Shown: positions 19,037-27,012 of the stretch, piece after piece
Layout of the letters: every line of letters begins with the position of its first letter
How positions within the stretch are numbered: position 1 is the stretch's first letter
Assembly (NCBI GenBank): GCA_014239575.1
Contig: JAAZYQ010000007.1
Location: forward strand, 1 to 42,520
From: Gammaproteobacteria bacterium
GTDB taxonomy: Bacteria; Pseudomonadota; Gammaproteobacteria; Arenicellales; UBA868
DNA length: 42,520 nt
Direction: 5' to 3'
Translations under genes and position numbers: made by a program
The notes under the pieces: generated by a model
Seen by the model: the letters and a program-made list of their open reading frames with translations, nothing else
Database searches by the model: none
Told to the model about the DNA's origin: nothing

Positions 19037-19786
19037 ATGCCGCCTCCGGCAAATCTGTGGTGGTCGTTGATATCGTTACTGGTGTTGCTAGGCCTTTGGC
19101 ATCTTGGGGCAAGTTTTGCGGACAGTCGGGTATTGCCAGGTCCGTTGGTGGTTCTCAGTGTCCTAATCGAGGGCATAGGCTCGGGTGAGATTCTCTATCA
19201 TCTCGCTGTGACCCTGGCTCGGGTCGCGGCGAGCTTCGTGTTGGCTATGTCCATCGGAGTAGCGGTTGGTATAGCGATGGGTCGGTTATTAGGCCTTAAC
19301 CGTTTTCTGGATAGTTGGCTGATTTTCTTTTTGAATCTCCCCGCGCTTGTTACCATCATCCTGTGTTACGTTTGGTTTGGTCTGATTGAAATTGCTGCGG
19401 TGCTGGCGGTAGCTATCAACAAGATTCCCAATGTCGTTGTCACGGTACGCGAAGGAGCACGTGCACTCGACCGCGACCTTGACGAAATGTGCCGCGTCTA
19501 TCGTCTTAATGGTATGGCGCGTTTACGTCATGTCATACTGCCTCAGCTTTCACCTTACTTGTTAGCGTCAGTGCGGTCGGGGCTTGCGCTGATATGGAAG
19601 ATCGTCCTGGTTGTGGAACTGCTGGGTAGAAGTAACGGAATTGGGTTTCAATTAAGTGTGTTTTTCCAAATGTTTGATGTGGCGAACATATTGGCCTACT
19701 CAATTGCCTTTATCGTGGTTGTTCAGATTATTGAATGGTTCGGCTTGCGGCCGCTTGAGATTACCTTAAACCGGTGGCGCCGATGA
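19037..19786 (+). CDS. NitT/TauT-type ABC transporter permease
   Basis: This inner-membrane permease of the SsuC/TauC type has 249 residues from the ATG at 19037, seven bases after the binding-protein stop. Five or six hydrophobic segments are seen. The coupling EAA-type loop appears as REGARALDRDLDEMCRVYRLNG (about residues 139-160) followed by the ILPQLSPYLLASVRSGLALIWK segment. That order is characteristic. Its end overlaps the ATPase start in an ATGA junction. The open frame also reaches back to 18938, inside the binding-protein gene, which is unlikely to be used. Confidence 0.88.
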   Translation: MPPPANLWWSLISLLVLLGLWHLGASFADSRVLPGPLVVLSVLIEGIGSGEILYHLAVTLARVAASFVLAMSIGVAVGIAMGRLLGLNRFLDSWLIFFLNLPALVTIILCYVWFGLIEIAAVLAVAINKIPNVVVTVREGARALDRDLDEMCRVYRLNGMARLRHVILPQLSPYLLASVRSGLALIWKIVLVVELLGRSNGIGFQLSVFFQMFDVANILAYSIAFIVVVQIIEWFGLRPLEITLNRWRR

Positions 19787-20508
19787 GTAGCCTACAGGTC
19801 AACTTGCGGGGAAAAACTTTTCCGGGGGTAGCACAAGCGCCGCCACACCATGCATTAGCTTCAATTAAACTCACAATTACGCACGGTCAGTTCGCGTGTA
19901 TTACCGGCCCGTCAGGCTGTGGCAAGACAACGTTGCTTAACGTACTAGCGGGCCTGGATCATGATTACGATGGCGAGATTCACCTACCGCTCATATCGGA
20001 ACACCAGCAACCGGTTATCGGCTACGTATTCCAGGCCCCCCGGCTGCTACCCTGGCGGACAGTAGAGCAGAACCTCACTCTTATCAAGGAGCGATCGGCC
20101 AGTACGGCCGATGTCGGTGAACTGCTTAGTCTGACCGGCCTGACGGATTTTTGCCACGCCTATCCTGAGCGCTTGTCTACCGGTATGCAGCGGCGCCTTG
20201 CTTTGGCGCGGGCTTTCGTAGTCGAGCCGGACTTACTGTTGCTTGATGAGCCATTCGCCTCGCTCGATGAGCCAACGGCTGCGCGACTGCGTTTGCTGCT
20301 GCTATCGATATGGCGCAGGCACTCCACAACAGTGATTTTTGTAACCCACGACTTGCGTGAGGCAATCCAGTTGGGGCAACGGATCATCCGGTTGACTGGC
20401 GCACCGGGTAAAGTCGATCTGGATATGCCAATTCCCCTTAACCCAACAGAGCGCTTGGATACACAGGTAATCGAGGCCTGGCGAACTCGAATTCTTCAAC
20501 CAGGGTAA
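19783..20508 (+). CDS. NitT/TauT-type ABC transporter ATP-binding protein
   Basis: The ATPase (241 residues) energises the importer. Walker A is GPSGCGKTTLLN near residue 46, the signature motif is LSTGMQRRLALARAF, and Walker B with its catalytic Glu is LLLLDEPFASLDEPTA. The switch histidine lies in FVTHDLREAIQLG. The ATG at 19783 overlaps the permease TGA. A GTG three codons upstream is an alternative start. Family neighbours are SsuB, TauB and ThiZ. It completes a three-gene importer. Confidence 0.92.
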   Translation: MSSLQVNLRGKTFPGVAQAPPHHALASIKLTITHGQFACITGPSGCGKTTLLNVLAGLDHDYDGEIHLPLISEHQQPVIGYVFQAPRLLPWRTVEQNLTLIKERSASTADVGELLSLTGLTDFCHAYPERLSTGMQRRLALARAFVVEPDLLLLDEPFASLDEPTAARLRLLLLSIWRRHSTTVIFVTHDLREAIQLGQRIIRLTGAPGKVDLDMPIPLNPTERLDTQVIEAWRTRILQPG

Positions 20509-20601
20509 TTATGTTCGATTTGGATCGAAGGGCGCTGGAGTTGCATCGCAACTAAAGCGAGCTAAAGGCCCTGATAGAACATCATTTGCGGAGACATAGA
20601 T

Positions 20602-21027
20602 ATGCGCATGCTCACCACCGTTGTTATTCTGATATCGGTAATGGCTGTCGGGGAAGTAGTCATGGCGGAGGGTAATCTGTCACGTCGCCCGGTTGCGTTA
20701 CCAGAGTTGGAGCTCGCCACACAAGACGGATTTGGTATTTCCCAGACCGAATACCAGATGGAGACCGGTAAGGCCTATAAACTGGAGATCAGATCCACCG
20801 GGATCGAGGAGTGCGCGTTCAGGGCAGACGAATTTTTTCGTAATATCTGGTTGCGCAAGGTTGAGGCTGGTGGTCTCGAAATCAAGGCGGCACAACTGAA
20901 TGAGCTTGAATTTGAGACTGAGGCCGAAGTCGAGATTTTTTTTGTTCCGATCAAACCTGGCCGCTATCCCTACGGGTGCAAGGGCCTTGAAGATCGTGGT
21001 TTGTCAGGGTTGTTTATCGTTCGTTGA
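20602..21027 (+). CDS. Secreted cupredoxin-like protein lacking copper ligands
   Basis: The 141-residue product starts with a signal peptide (MRMLTTVVILISVMAVGEVVMAEG) after a GGAGA site. The C-terminal part, FFVPIKPGRYPYGCKGLEDRG followed by LSGLFIV, resembles the end of a cupredoxin, where a Pro-Gly-Tyr turn leads to the Cys, His and Met copper ligands. Here Cys126 is present, but the His is missing and the Met position is Leu134. No upstream ligand His is evident either. A second Cys (71) could pair with Cys126. The middle is acidic (ELEFETEAEVE). It follows the ABC importer by 93 bases and converges on the quinoprotein-linked transporter genes. The function is unknown; the fold assignment is inferred from one region. 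Confidence 0.6.
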   Translation: MRMLTTVVILISVMAVGEVVMAEGNLSRRPVALPELELATQDGFGISQTEYQMETGKAYKLEIRSTGIEECAFRADEFFRNIWLRKVEAGGLEIKAAQLNELEFETEAEVEIFFVPIKPGRYPYGCKGLEDRGLSGLFIVR

Positions 21028-21044
21028 TATGCATAGAACTGGTG

Positions 21045-22244
21045 TTACATTCGACAGTTTGACTCGGCTGAATCGATTCCCAGTGTGTCTAGGTTATTGA
21101 ATCGGTGCAAGAATCCTGGTAGGGGTGCGCGCGTGACCACAGCGTTGTGCAGGTGTAGCAATAACGGCTGGCGCAATTGGTGATCCCACGGACGAAAATT
21201 GCCCGGTGCCCCCTTATAGGCATCAAATGTCATATCGTTTGACACCAGAAACCGTTTGATTTCTAAGGGCTCGATAGAACTGGTTCGGGTAATCGCTTCC
21301 ACAATGGTTTTTACCGCGGCCCAACCGGCATAGTCGGTGTCGGTCATGCGGCGTTTGGCAACGCGATCGAAGCGCTGATTCAACTGTGGTGCCCCATACC
21401 GTTCCCAGGTCCAGTGCCAGGCCCCCGCATGCAATCCTTCCGAACCAACAACCAGAGTAGGTTTCTGGGTTTGGTAAGGTACGTAGCGGCCAAACTCACC
21501 AACCGAGTCGGCGAGGAAGATTACATCAACGCGTGCCCCGCTGGTAATCAAGGCGACGTTGTTCTTCTCGCGAATGCGCGGGTCATTGCTCAGCACAAAT
21601 GAGCGCCGATCAACTTGTTTAAGGCGAAACTTAGCCGCCGCTTTGGCAAAGGCATCGGCCAGTAGTTGATCATTCGGCGCGTCTCCTTGGAGTATCAGAA
21701 CCCTTTTCCAGTTTTTACTTGAAAGAAATTGCGCCAGTGCGTCCATCAACATGGCATGGCTGGGCATAGTATGGAAAAGAGTTGGCGAGCATGCTGACCC
21801 ACGCAGTATGTCATCAGCATGTCGGGCATTGAGCACAATTACTGGTTGATCTTTCAACGACTGTCCAATTTCTAAAACCTCAGCTAGCGGCAGGTCGGCA
21901 ATAAAGACAGTGGCTCCGGTATCATTAAATGAAGTATGGATTGCATTGACTGCCGACTCGCCAGGGTTCAACGCCTGCTCGTTAAGGGTAAATCGAAGCC
22001 CCAATCGCCTACCTTTGACTCGGCTCTCGCGCAGGGCTGTTTTGACGCCCTGTAGGGGCCGTTGCTGGTTGCGTAGCACGACGCCGGTGTACGCCCGGTG
22101 CCTTTGATAAGTGCTGTCATCATCGCGATAAAGGTAGATAAACTGAAAGTCCTGTGTTGCAGTTGTAGCCGAAACTGCGCCGGCACCCAACCAGAGTGCA
22201 AGCATCGGCACCAGTACCATGTGCCAAGGTTTAATAGTCATCAA
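21045..22244 (-). CDS. PQQ-dependent catabolism-associated ABC substrate-binding protein (LutA-like)
   Basis: This periplasmic protein (399 residues) has a signal peptide (KPWHMVLVPMLALWLGAGAVSA) and a type I binding-protein body. Typical segments are FIYLYRDDDSTYQRHRAYTG, TVFIADLPLAEVLEIGQ, CSPTLFHTMPSHAMLMDALAQ and the C-terminal YKGAPGNFRPWDHQLRQPLLL. It matches what I know of the TIGRFAM family of PQQ-linked ABC binding proteins. The equivalent gene in Methylorubrum is lutA, in a cluster needed for lanthanide transport. It is the last gene of a four-gene minus-strand set and overlaps the beta-propeller gene by 14 bases. The ligand is unproven: a lanthanide complex is inferred from homologues. 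Confidence 0.85.
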   Translation of the reverse strand: MMTIKPWHMVLVPMLALWLGAGAVSATTATQDFQFIYLYRDDDSTYQRHRAYTGVVLRNQQRPLQGVKTALRESRVKGRRLGLRFTLNEQALNPGESAVNAIHTSFNDTGATVFIADLPLAEVLEIGQSLKDQPVIVLNARHADDILRGSACSPTLFHTMPSHAMLMDALAQFLSSKNWKRVLILQGDAPNDQLLADAFAKAAAKFRLKQVDRRSFVLSNDPRIREKNNVALITSGARVDVIFLADSVGEFGRYVPYQTQKPTLVVGSEGLHAGAWHWTWERYGAPQLNQRFDRVAKRRMTDTDYAGWAAVKTIVEAITRTSSIEPLEIKRFLVSNDMTFDAYKGAPGNFRPWDHQLRQPLLLHLHNAVVTRAPLPGFLHRFNNLDTLGIDSAESNCRM

Positions 22245-23223
22245 TCAGTATCCCATAGGGCACCCGGCCTACGGGGATAGATTTAATTACCTTAAGATTA
22301 GTTGTGTCGATAATCGATATATCATCGGACAGGCCGTTCGCCACATAGAGTTTTTTCTCGTCATGGGTCAGACTGAGCCCCCAGGCACGTCGGCCCACAA
22401 GTATGTACTCGATGACTTTTCGCGACGCCACATCCACTACTGCTACGTGGTTGGCCCTGCCAAGTGCAACGTAGGCGCGTGACCCATCTCGCGTAATCAA
22501 AAGGTCTACCGGGGTAACCTGTTCTTTACGAAAGCCGGTAGGTAGAAATGCAATATCTCCCGTGAGTTTGAGTAAAGTGACATCGATAATATTGACCATA
22601 CCCGCCAGTTCGGCAGATACCCAGAGCTCTTGTTCATCTGGTGTCAATGCGAAGCGTCGCGGACGCGTATCGACCAGAATGTCCTTGATTACGGTACCGG
22701 CGCTCACATCAATGACGTGTACCAGGTCAGCAGCTTCAGAAGCGACGAAAACCAGTTTCCCGTCCGAGGTAACCTGGACTCCTTCAGGTTCTTCGCCGGT
22801 CAAAAACTCGCCTAAAAACTGCCCAGTACCTATGTCATACACTGAGACTGCAGCGTCCTCTTCGTTGGAAACATATAGATGAATACCATTGGGGTGTAAG
22901 TCGAAGGTCTCGGGCGCGGCCACATTGCGTATTCGGCCTACAAGCGCTTGTGTTGCTATGTCATAGATTGCGATAACGTCATCGTCAGCACAACCAACCA
23001 AAAACGCCTCGCGGCTCGCGGTAAAGTGCATCCCACGGGGTCGGGCGCATGAAGGGAATGTTCGAATTATCTCGTCATTGCTGTCTAGCACTGTGATGGT
23101 ACTGCTCTTCTCGTTAGCCACGAAACGAAGCCCCGTATTTTTCGCAAGAACAAGGCCAGCGTTTGCAAGAAAAAGCACAGTGGCCAGGGTTGCGGCCGCA
23201 AACATGTGTGACTTTCGGCGCAT
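22231..23223 (-). CDS. Secreted YVTN beta-propeller protein of the PQQ-associated ABC system
   Basis: From the ATG at 23223, with a strong GAGAGGAGA site, the product has 330 residues. It begins with a signal peptide (MFAAATLATVLFLANAGLVLA). The rest is about seven beta-propeller blades with the repeated pattern of a PDG or DE turn, then LYVSN or VFVAS, then a VYDI or VIDV strand. Good examples are HLYVSNEEDAAVSVYDI and KLYVANGLSDDISIIDT. This is the PQQ_ABC_repeats type found beside quinoprotein dehydrogenases (LutB-like by position). The open frame reaches 23673 but that part overlaps the permease gene. It probably acts in the periplasm with the binding protein. Confidence 0.85.
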   Translation of the reverse strand: MRRKSHMFAAATLATVLFLANAGLVLAKNTGLRFVANEKSSTITVLDSNDEIIRTFPSCARPRGMHFTASREAFLVGCADDDVIAIYDIATQALVGRIRNVAAPETFDLHPNGIHLYVSNEEDAAVSVYDIGTGQFLGEFLTGEEPEGVQVTSDGKLVFVASEAADLVHVIDVSAGTVIKDILVDTRPRRFALTPDEQELWVSAELAGMVNIIDVTLLKLTGDIAFLPTGFRKEQVTPVDLLITRDGSRAYVALGRANHVAVVDVASRKVIEYILVGRRAWGLSLTHDEKKLYVANGLSDDISIIDTTNLKVIKSIPVGRVPYGILIDDY

Positions 23224-23285
23224 TGATTCTCCTCTCACGCTACGTTGGCCCCGTGCGCTGTGCCCTGGGTTAGAGTCGATATCCA

Positions 23286-24113
23286 TCAGTTTTTCTTGGA
23301 AATCCCCCTCGTTTTCTGGCGGGATGCTATCTGTGGTGCATTGTAGCGCCACGCAGCGAATGTGAAAATTAGCACCAGACAACTGGTTGTGATTATCAAT
23401 GCCTGTGTATCTAGCTTTAGGTAAAGCGCGTGGCGCAATAGCTCGACAGCGTAAGTGAATGGGTTGATCGTGCAGATCCAAAAAATAAACTCGTTCGACT
23501 CCCGCATACGCCACAGCGGGTATAGTGCTGATGACAGAAAAAACATCGGAAAAATAACAAAATTCATTATTCCTGCGAAGTTTTCCAACTGCCGAATCGT
23601 TGCGGACAAGGCCAGGCCAATAGCCCCGAGCATCAGTCCGCTCACGATCAATGCTGGAGCCAGCGCAAACCACCCTGCGGCCGGAATGTCGATTACTGTA
23701 AGTTCGGCTATCAGCAGGAAAGCGTATACCTGAAATATTGAGATCATAGTTCCAGCTGTCAGTTTAGCCAATAACAGGTAACTGCGGGGCAGGGGGCTCG
23801 TCAGCAGCAGGCGCATGCTGCCCATTTCCCGGTCATAAACCAGTGCCAGCGAGCTCTGCATACCATTGAACAGCTGGATCATGGCGATCAGACCGGGAAC
23901 GATGTAGGTTTCATAGGTGATGTAGGTTTCATAGGGAGGTGTAATCGATACACCAAGGATGCTGCGAAAGCCAGCGGCGAATACCAGAAGCCAGATCAGG
24001 GGCCGGACCAGGGCTGCGATAAATCGAGTCCGCTGGTGAATAAAGCGAAGCGACTCTCGCCAGATAATGGCTGCAAGCGCAACTGTATAAGGGTGTCGAG
24101 AATCCGTTATCAC
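23286..24113 (-). CDS. ABC-2 type permease of the PQQ-associated transporter (LutF-like)
   Basis: This 275-residue inner-membrane protein has six hydrophobic segments and the ABC-2 pattern: FIHQRTRFIAALVRPLIWLL near the N-terminus, YIVPGLIAMIQLFNGMQSSLALVYDREMG-type coupling region, and INPFTYAVELLRHALY near the C-terminus. ABC-2 permeases usually export, yet this one is paired with a periplasmic binding protein, the known peculiarity of the Lut/PedA1A2BC systems. Its start lies four bases after the ATPase stop. Bases 23901-23935 carry an 18-base direct repeat encoding a doubled YETY segment. A weakly covered 62-base gap separates it from the beta-propeller gene. Confidence 0.86.
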   Translation of the reverse strand: MITDSRHPYTVALAAIIWRESLRFIHQRTRFIAALVRPLIWLLVFAAGFRSILGVSITPPYETYITYETYIVPGLIAMIQLFNGMQSSLALVYDREMGSMRLLLTSPLPRSYLLLAKLTAGTMISIFQVYAFLLIAELTVIDIPAAGWFALAPALIVSGLMLGAIGLALSATIRQLENFAGIMNFVIFPMFFLSSALYPLWRMRESNEFIFWICTINPFTYAVELLRHALYLKLDTQALIITTSCLVLIFTFAAWRYNAPQIASRQKTRGISKKN

Positions 24114-24117
24114 GGCG

Positions 24118-24867
24118 CTAGTCAGCGAGACTCTGGTCGGTGCAAGTCAGCCGTTCGAACAGCGATAGCACAGTGGGGCAAGCATATTGTTGCAATAGTT
24201 GAGTTACTGGACCAGCGCTGCACACCTGTCCCTTGTTCAGTATTACCAGGTCATCCGTTTCGCGAATCTCATCAACGAGATGAGATGCCCACAGGACCGT
24301 AATGTTCTCACTAGTGGTCAGTTGGTGTACATGGGTAACGAGCTCGTTGCGCGTCCGTATGTCGAGCCCAACGGTGGGTTCATCTAGAATCAGGACCGCC
24401 GGCTGGTGAACCAGGGCTCGAGCGATCTCCAGGCGCCGACGGTGCCCACCATTGAGTTCGCGTACTTTGTCGCGACGCTGGTCAGTAATATTCATCAGTT
24501 CAAGTGCTTGATTTATTTTCCAGCGCGCGTCCTTTCCCCACCAGCCGCGCAGAGCTGCTCCGTAAACCATATTCTGTTCGAGAGTAAGGTCTAGATCCAA
24601 CGCGGATTGCTGGAAAACGATCCCGACCCGCCCCAAGGCCTGGCGTGGGTGTTTGTGTATGTCGATGCCGTCGATGGAAATTTCGCCCCTGCCCCGTCCC
24701 AAGAGCCCTGTCAGGAGGGATAGCAGCGTAGATTTACCTGCACCGTTGGGCCCAAGCAGCCCTGTGAACTTTCCGGCCCGGGCCTGGAAACTGGCGTCGG
24801 CGAGGGCGGGTTTGCCAGAGTAGCTAAAAGAAAGGTTTCTGACTTCGATTCCGTTCGATGAGTGCAT
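24118..24867 (-). CDS. ABC ATPase of the PQQ-associated transporter (LutE-like)
   Basis: The 249-residue ATPase has Walker A GLLGPNGAGKSTLLS near residue 36, the signature region RELNGGHRRRLEIARAL in which LSGGQ is replaced by LNGGH, Walker B VLILDEPTVGLDIRT and the switch segment VLWASHLVDE. The LNGGHRRR variant is what I expect for the PQQ-linked family of ATPases (TIGR03864 type; PedA1 in P. putida). It is first in the minus-strand four-gene set and is divergent from the alcohol dehydrogenase across a 339-base gap, so both are probably controlled together. Confidence 0.88.
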   Translation of the reverse strand: MHSSNGIEVRNLSFSYSGKPALADASFQARAGKFTGLLGPNGAGKSTLLSLLTGLLGRGRGEISIDGIDIHKHPRQALGRVGIVFQQSALDLDLTLEQNMVYGAALRGWWGKDARWKINQALELMNITDQRRDKVRELNGGHRRRLEIARALVHQPAVLILDEPTVGLDIRTRNELVTHVHQLTTSENITVLWASHLVDEIRETDDLVILNKGQVCSAGPVTQLLQQYACPTVLSLFERLTCTDQSLAD

Positions 24868-25206
24868 CTGCGTATATTAGATTATTGGAGCCAACGGTTT
24901 TGGCGCCCGTGTTTTTGCCCCCAACTAATCGATGCCACTACTAGATACTGCTGTATTAGTTTTGCATCAGGAGCACTCGTAAGTATGCGATAGATACGAC
25001 CGCGTAAATACATATTTTTGATATGGTATATACTTATTTCAACGCGCAGATTCATACGAGCCATCGCGGGGCGTTGCTTGCTCCGGACGACAGTTTGCGC
25101 TAAGGTGACAAGGAGAGAATTTGGTAAGAATTCAGGCGACCGTGGAAGGGCCTTTGCCCTTAGATTTAGCGCATCGCCAACAGCCGAAAAAGGGGGCTTT
25201 AAGAGT
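24868..25206. promoter_or_regulatory. Divergent control region between the transporter and the alcohol dehydrogenase
   Basis: This 339-base stretch separates two divergent genes and must hold both promoters. It has an AT-rich core around 25000-25035, including TTGATATGG and TATATACT at 25024-25031, but I cannot fit a convincing -35/-10 pair. The end nearest the dehydrogenase holds a strong ribosome binding site (25110-25115) that belongs to a possible leader peptide, listed separately. No riboswitch fold was recognised. Confidence 0.5.
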
Positions 25207-25210
25207 ATGA
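25121..25210 (+). CDS. Possible 29-residue leader peptide ahead of the alcohol dehydrogenase
   Basis: A TTG at 25121 lies five bases after an AAGGAG site, the best Shine-Dalgarno sequence in this region. The frame encodes 29 residues (begins [10 protein letters not shown], ends KKGALRV). It stops in TGA at 25208-25210, overlapping the ATG of the dehydrogenase as ATGA. This arrangement would couple translation of the two. There is no known relative and TTG starts are rare, so this could be chance. The sequence is shown directly; the role is inference. Confidence 0.3.
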   Translation: MVRIQATVEGPLPLDLAHRQQPKKGALRV

Positions 25211-26922
25211 GAGTGACAAATAACTATTTGCGCGGTGCTTCGTTTTTGAGCATTCTGGCACTGCTGACAATGGCGCCAATGATGGCCCGTTCTCAGGAGA
25301 CGGGATCCGGAACTTTATATGGCGATATGCATACCGTAACTCAGGACATGTTGAACCGCGCGGCAGGAGATGGGAACAACTTCCTGCACACCAACGGCAA
25401 TTACGAGCAGACTCGATATTATCCTGCTCGCCAGATCAATGCGTCTAATGTGGGGAATTTGCGGCCAGCGTGGATTTTTCAGACCGAAGTTGTCGAATCG
25501 ATGGAGACCAGCCCGATCATTGTCGATGGGGTGATGTATGTCACAACATCGTTTAACCATGTATACGCATTGAATGCTGAGACTGGTGAACAGATTTGGC
25601 ACTACAAGCATAAGATGGGACCGATTACGACGTATTGCTGCGGGCCAAATAACCGCGGTGTCGCGGTGTATGGCGACATGGTCTACATGGGCACGTTGGA
25701 CGCTAGGTTATTGGCATTGGATGCCAAAACCGGAAAACTTCTGTGGAATGTCGAGGTTGGTGATCCCGAACTGGGATACAGCGAAACGATGGCACCGACA
25801 GCGGTTAATGGCAAGATTCTGATCGGCACCAACGGTGGTGAATATGGTATCCGTGGTTTCGTCAAGGCCTACGACTGGAAGACCGGTGATCTGTTGTGGC
25901 ACTTTCACACAACGCCGGAAAACTCGGTTGGTGTTTGGGCGACCCACGACGCGACCGGTCGCGATATGCTGCGCGACATCGACGCAGAGAAGAATAATCT
26001 CAAGGCCCAGGGCGATCCGTACAAAACGCTCGGCGGTGGTGTCTGGCAGAACCCATCGATCGATCTTGTCAACAATCGGGCGTATTTCGTAGCTGGTAAC
26101 CCTTCGCCAGACCTCGATGGTTCTCTGAGACCGGGGGATAACCTCTACACGAACTCTCTAATCGCCGTGGATCTGGATACTGGTGAGTATATTTGCCACT
26201 TCCAGTACATCGCACATGATGTATGGGATCTTGATGCAGTTAGCCCAACAATTCTGACTGATGTCATGGATAACGATGGTAACAGCGTGCCTGGTGTGTT
26301 GCACGGCGGCAAGACCGGCCATGTCTATGTGCATCGGGCTGATGACTGCAGTCTGATCCGCCACTCGGAGGCAATGGTGCCGCAGGAGAATATGTGGGTC
26401 TTACCGACTGCCGAAGGGGAGCGAATGTTGCCTGGGGCGAATGGCGGGGTCGAATGGTCGCCTATGACTGTTGATCCAAACCTGCGTCTGACTTATGCCA
26501 TCAATCTGCACCAGCCAATGACTTACCACGTGGAAAGTTCACCGTATCCGGAAGGCAAGTTGTGGCTTGGTGGCGCGTTCAAAGTCATTGCCGACGAGGA
26601 GCAGTGGGGCAACGTAACGGCTGTTGATTACGACACGGGTAACATCCGTTGGAAAGTAAAGACTCAGCAGCCAATGATTGGTGGAATTATGGCAACTGCT
26701 GGCGGTGTGGTGTTTGCCGGAGAAGGCAACGGCCTGTTCAAGGCCTACGATTCGGAAACTGGCTCAGTGCTGTGGAAATTCCAGGCAGGCGCTGGCGTAA
26801 ATGCACCTCCCTCGTCCTATACCGTGAATGGAAAGCAGTACATCGTGGTTGCGGCCGGCGGTAACGTACAGTTGAACTTCAAGCGCGGCAACAACATTAT
26901 CGCTTTCGCGCTGCCCGATTAA
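25207..26922 (+). CDS. PQQ-dependent alcohol dehydrogenase, lanthanide-type signature
   Basis: This periplasmic quinoprotein (571 residues from the ATG at 25207) oxidises alcohols with PQQ and passes electrons to a cytochrome c. It has a signal peptide ending near MARSQETG. Eight propeller blades carry W-motifs such as [16 protein letters not shown]. The vicinal disulfide pair is Cys144-Cys145 (TTYCCGPNN). Metal-site residues expected from the family are Glu212 (GGEYGIRG) and Asn282 or nearby in GVWQNPSID. The catalytic Asp341 is in HDVWDLD and the residue two further on is Asp343. That second Asp marks lanthanide-dependent enzymes such as XoxF and ExaF/PedH; calcium enzymes have Ala or another small residue. 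The substrate cannot be read off, and it is not a close XoxF match (QNPSID replaces the XoxF segment). The frame stays open to 25018, but that part has no signal-like start. Confidence 0.92.
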   Translation: MRVTNNYLRGASFLSILALLTMAPMMARSQETGSGTLYGDMHTVTQDMLNRAAGDGNNFLHTNGNYEQTRYYPARQINASNVGNLRPAWIFQTEVVESMETSPIIVDGVMYVTTSFNHVYALNAETGEQIWHYKHKMGPITTYCCGPNNRGVAVYGDMVYMGTLDARLLALDAKTGKLLWNVEVGDPELGYSETMAPTAVNGKILIGTNGGEYGIRGFVKAYDWKTGDLLWHFHTTPENSVGVWATHDATGRDMLRDIDAEKNNLKAQGDPYKTLGGGVWQNPSIDLVNNRAYFVAGNPSPDLDGSLRPGDNLYTNSLIAVDLDTGEYICHFQYIAHDVWDLDAVSPTILTDVMDNDGNSVPGVLHGGKTGHVYVHRADDCSLIRHSEAMVPQENMWVLPTAEGERMLPGANGGVEWSPMTVDPNLRLTYAINLHQPMTYHVESSPYPEGKLWLGGAFKVIADEEQWGNVTAVDYDTGNIRWKVKTQQPMIGGIMATAGGVVFAGEGNGLFKAYDSETGSVLWKFQAGAGVNAPPSSYTVNGKQYIVVAAGGNVQLNFKRGNNIIAFALPD

Positions 26923-26948
26923 GGCAAGCCGATAGTCGGTTACGCTGT

Positions 26949-26982
26949 AAAAGGGGCCGGCCCAGTGCCGGCCCCTTTTTTT
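26949..26982 (+). terminator. Intrinsic terminator between the dehydrogenase and the cytochrome
   Basis: A nine-base-pair GC stem (26953-26961 with 26967-26975, loop CCAGT), flanked by AAAA on the left and TTTTTTT on the right, lies 30 bases after the dehydrogenase stop. It should end most transcripts before the cytochrome gene. Confidence 0.9.
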
Positions 26983-27012
26983 GTCCGTCGACGATTCTCT
27001 AGGTGCTCGATT

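Noticed and set aside
25018-25206. In-frame upstream extension of the alcohol dehydrogenase
   Set aside because: It lacks a ribosome binding site, places the signal peptide internally, and falls in the divergent promoter region.
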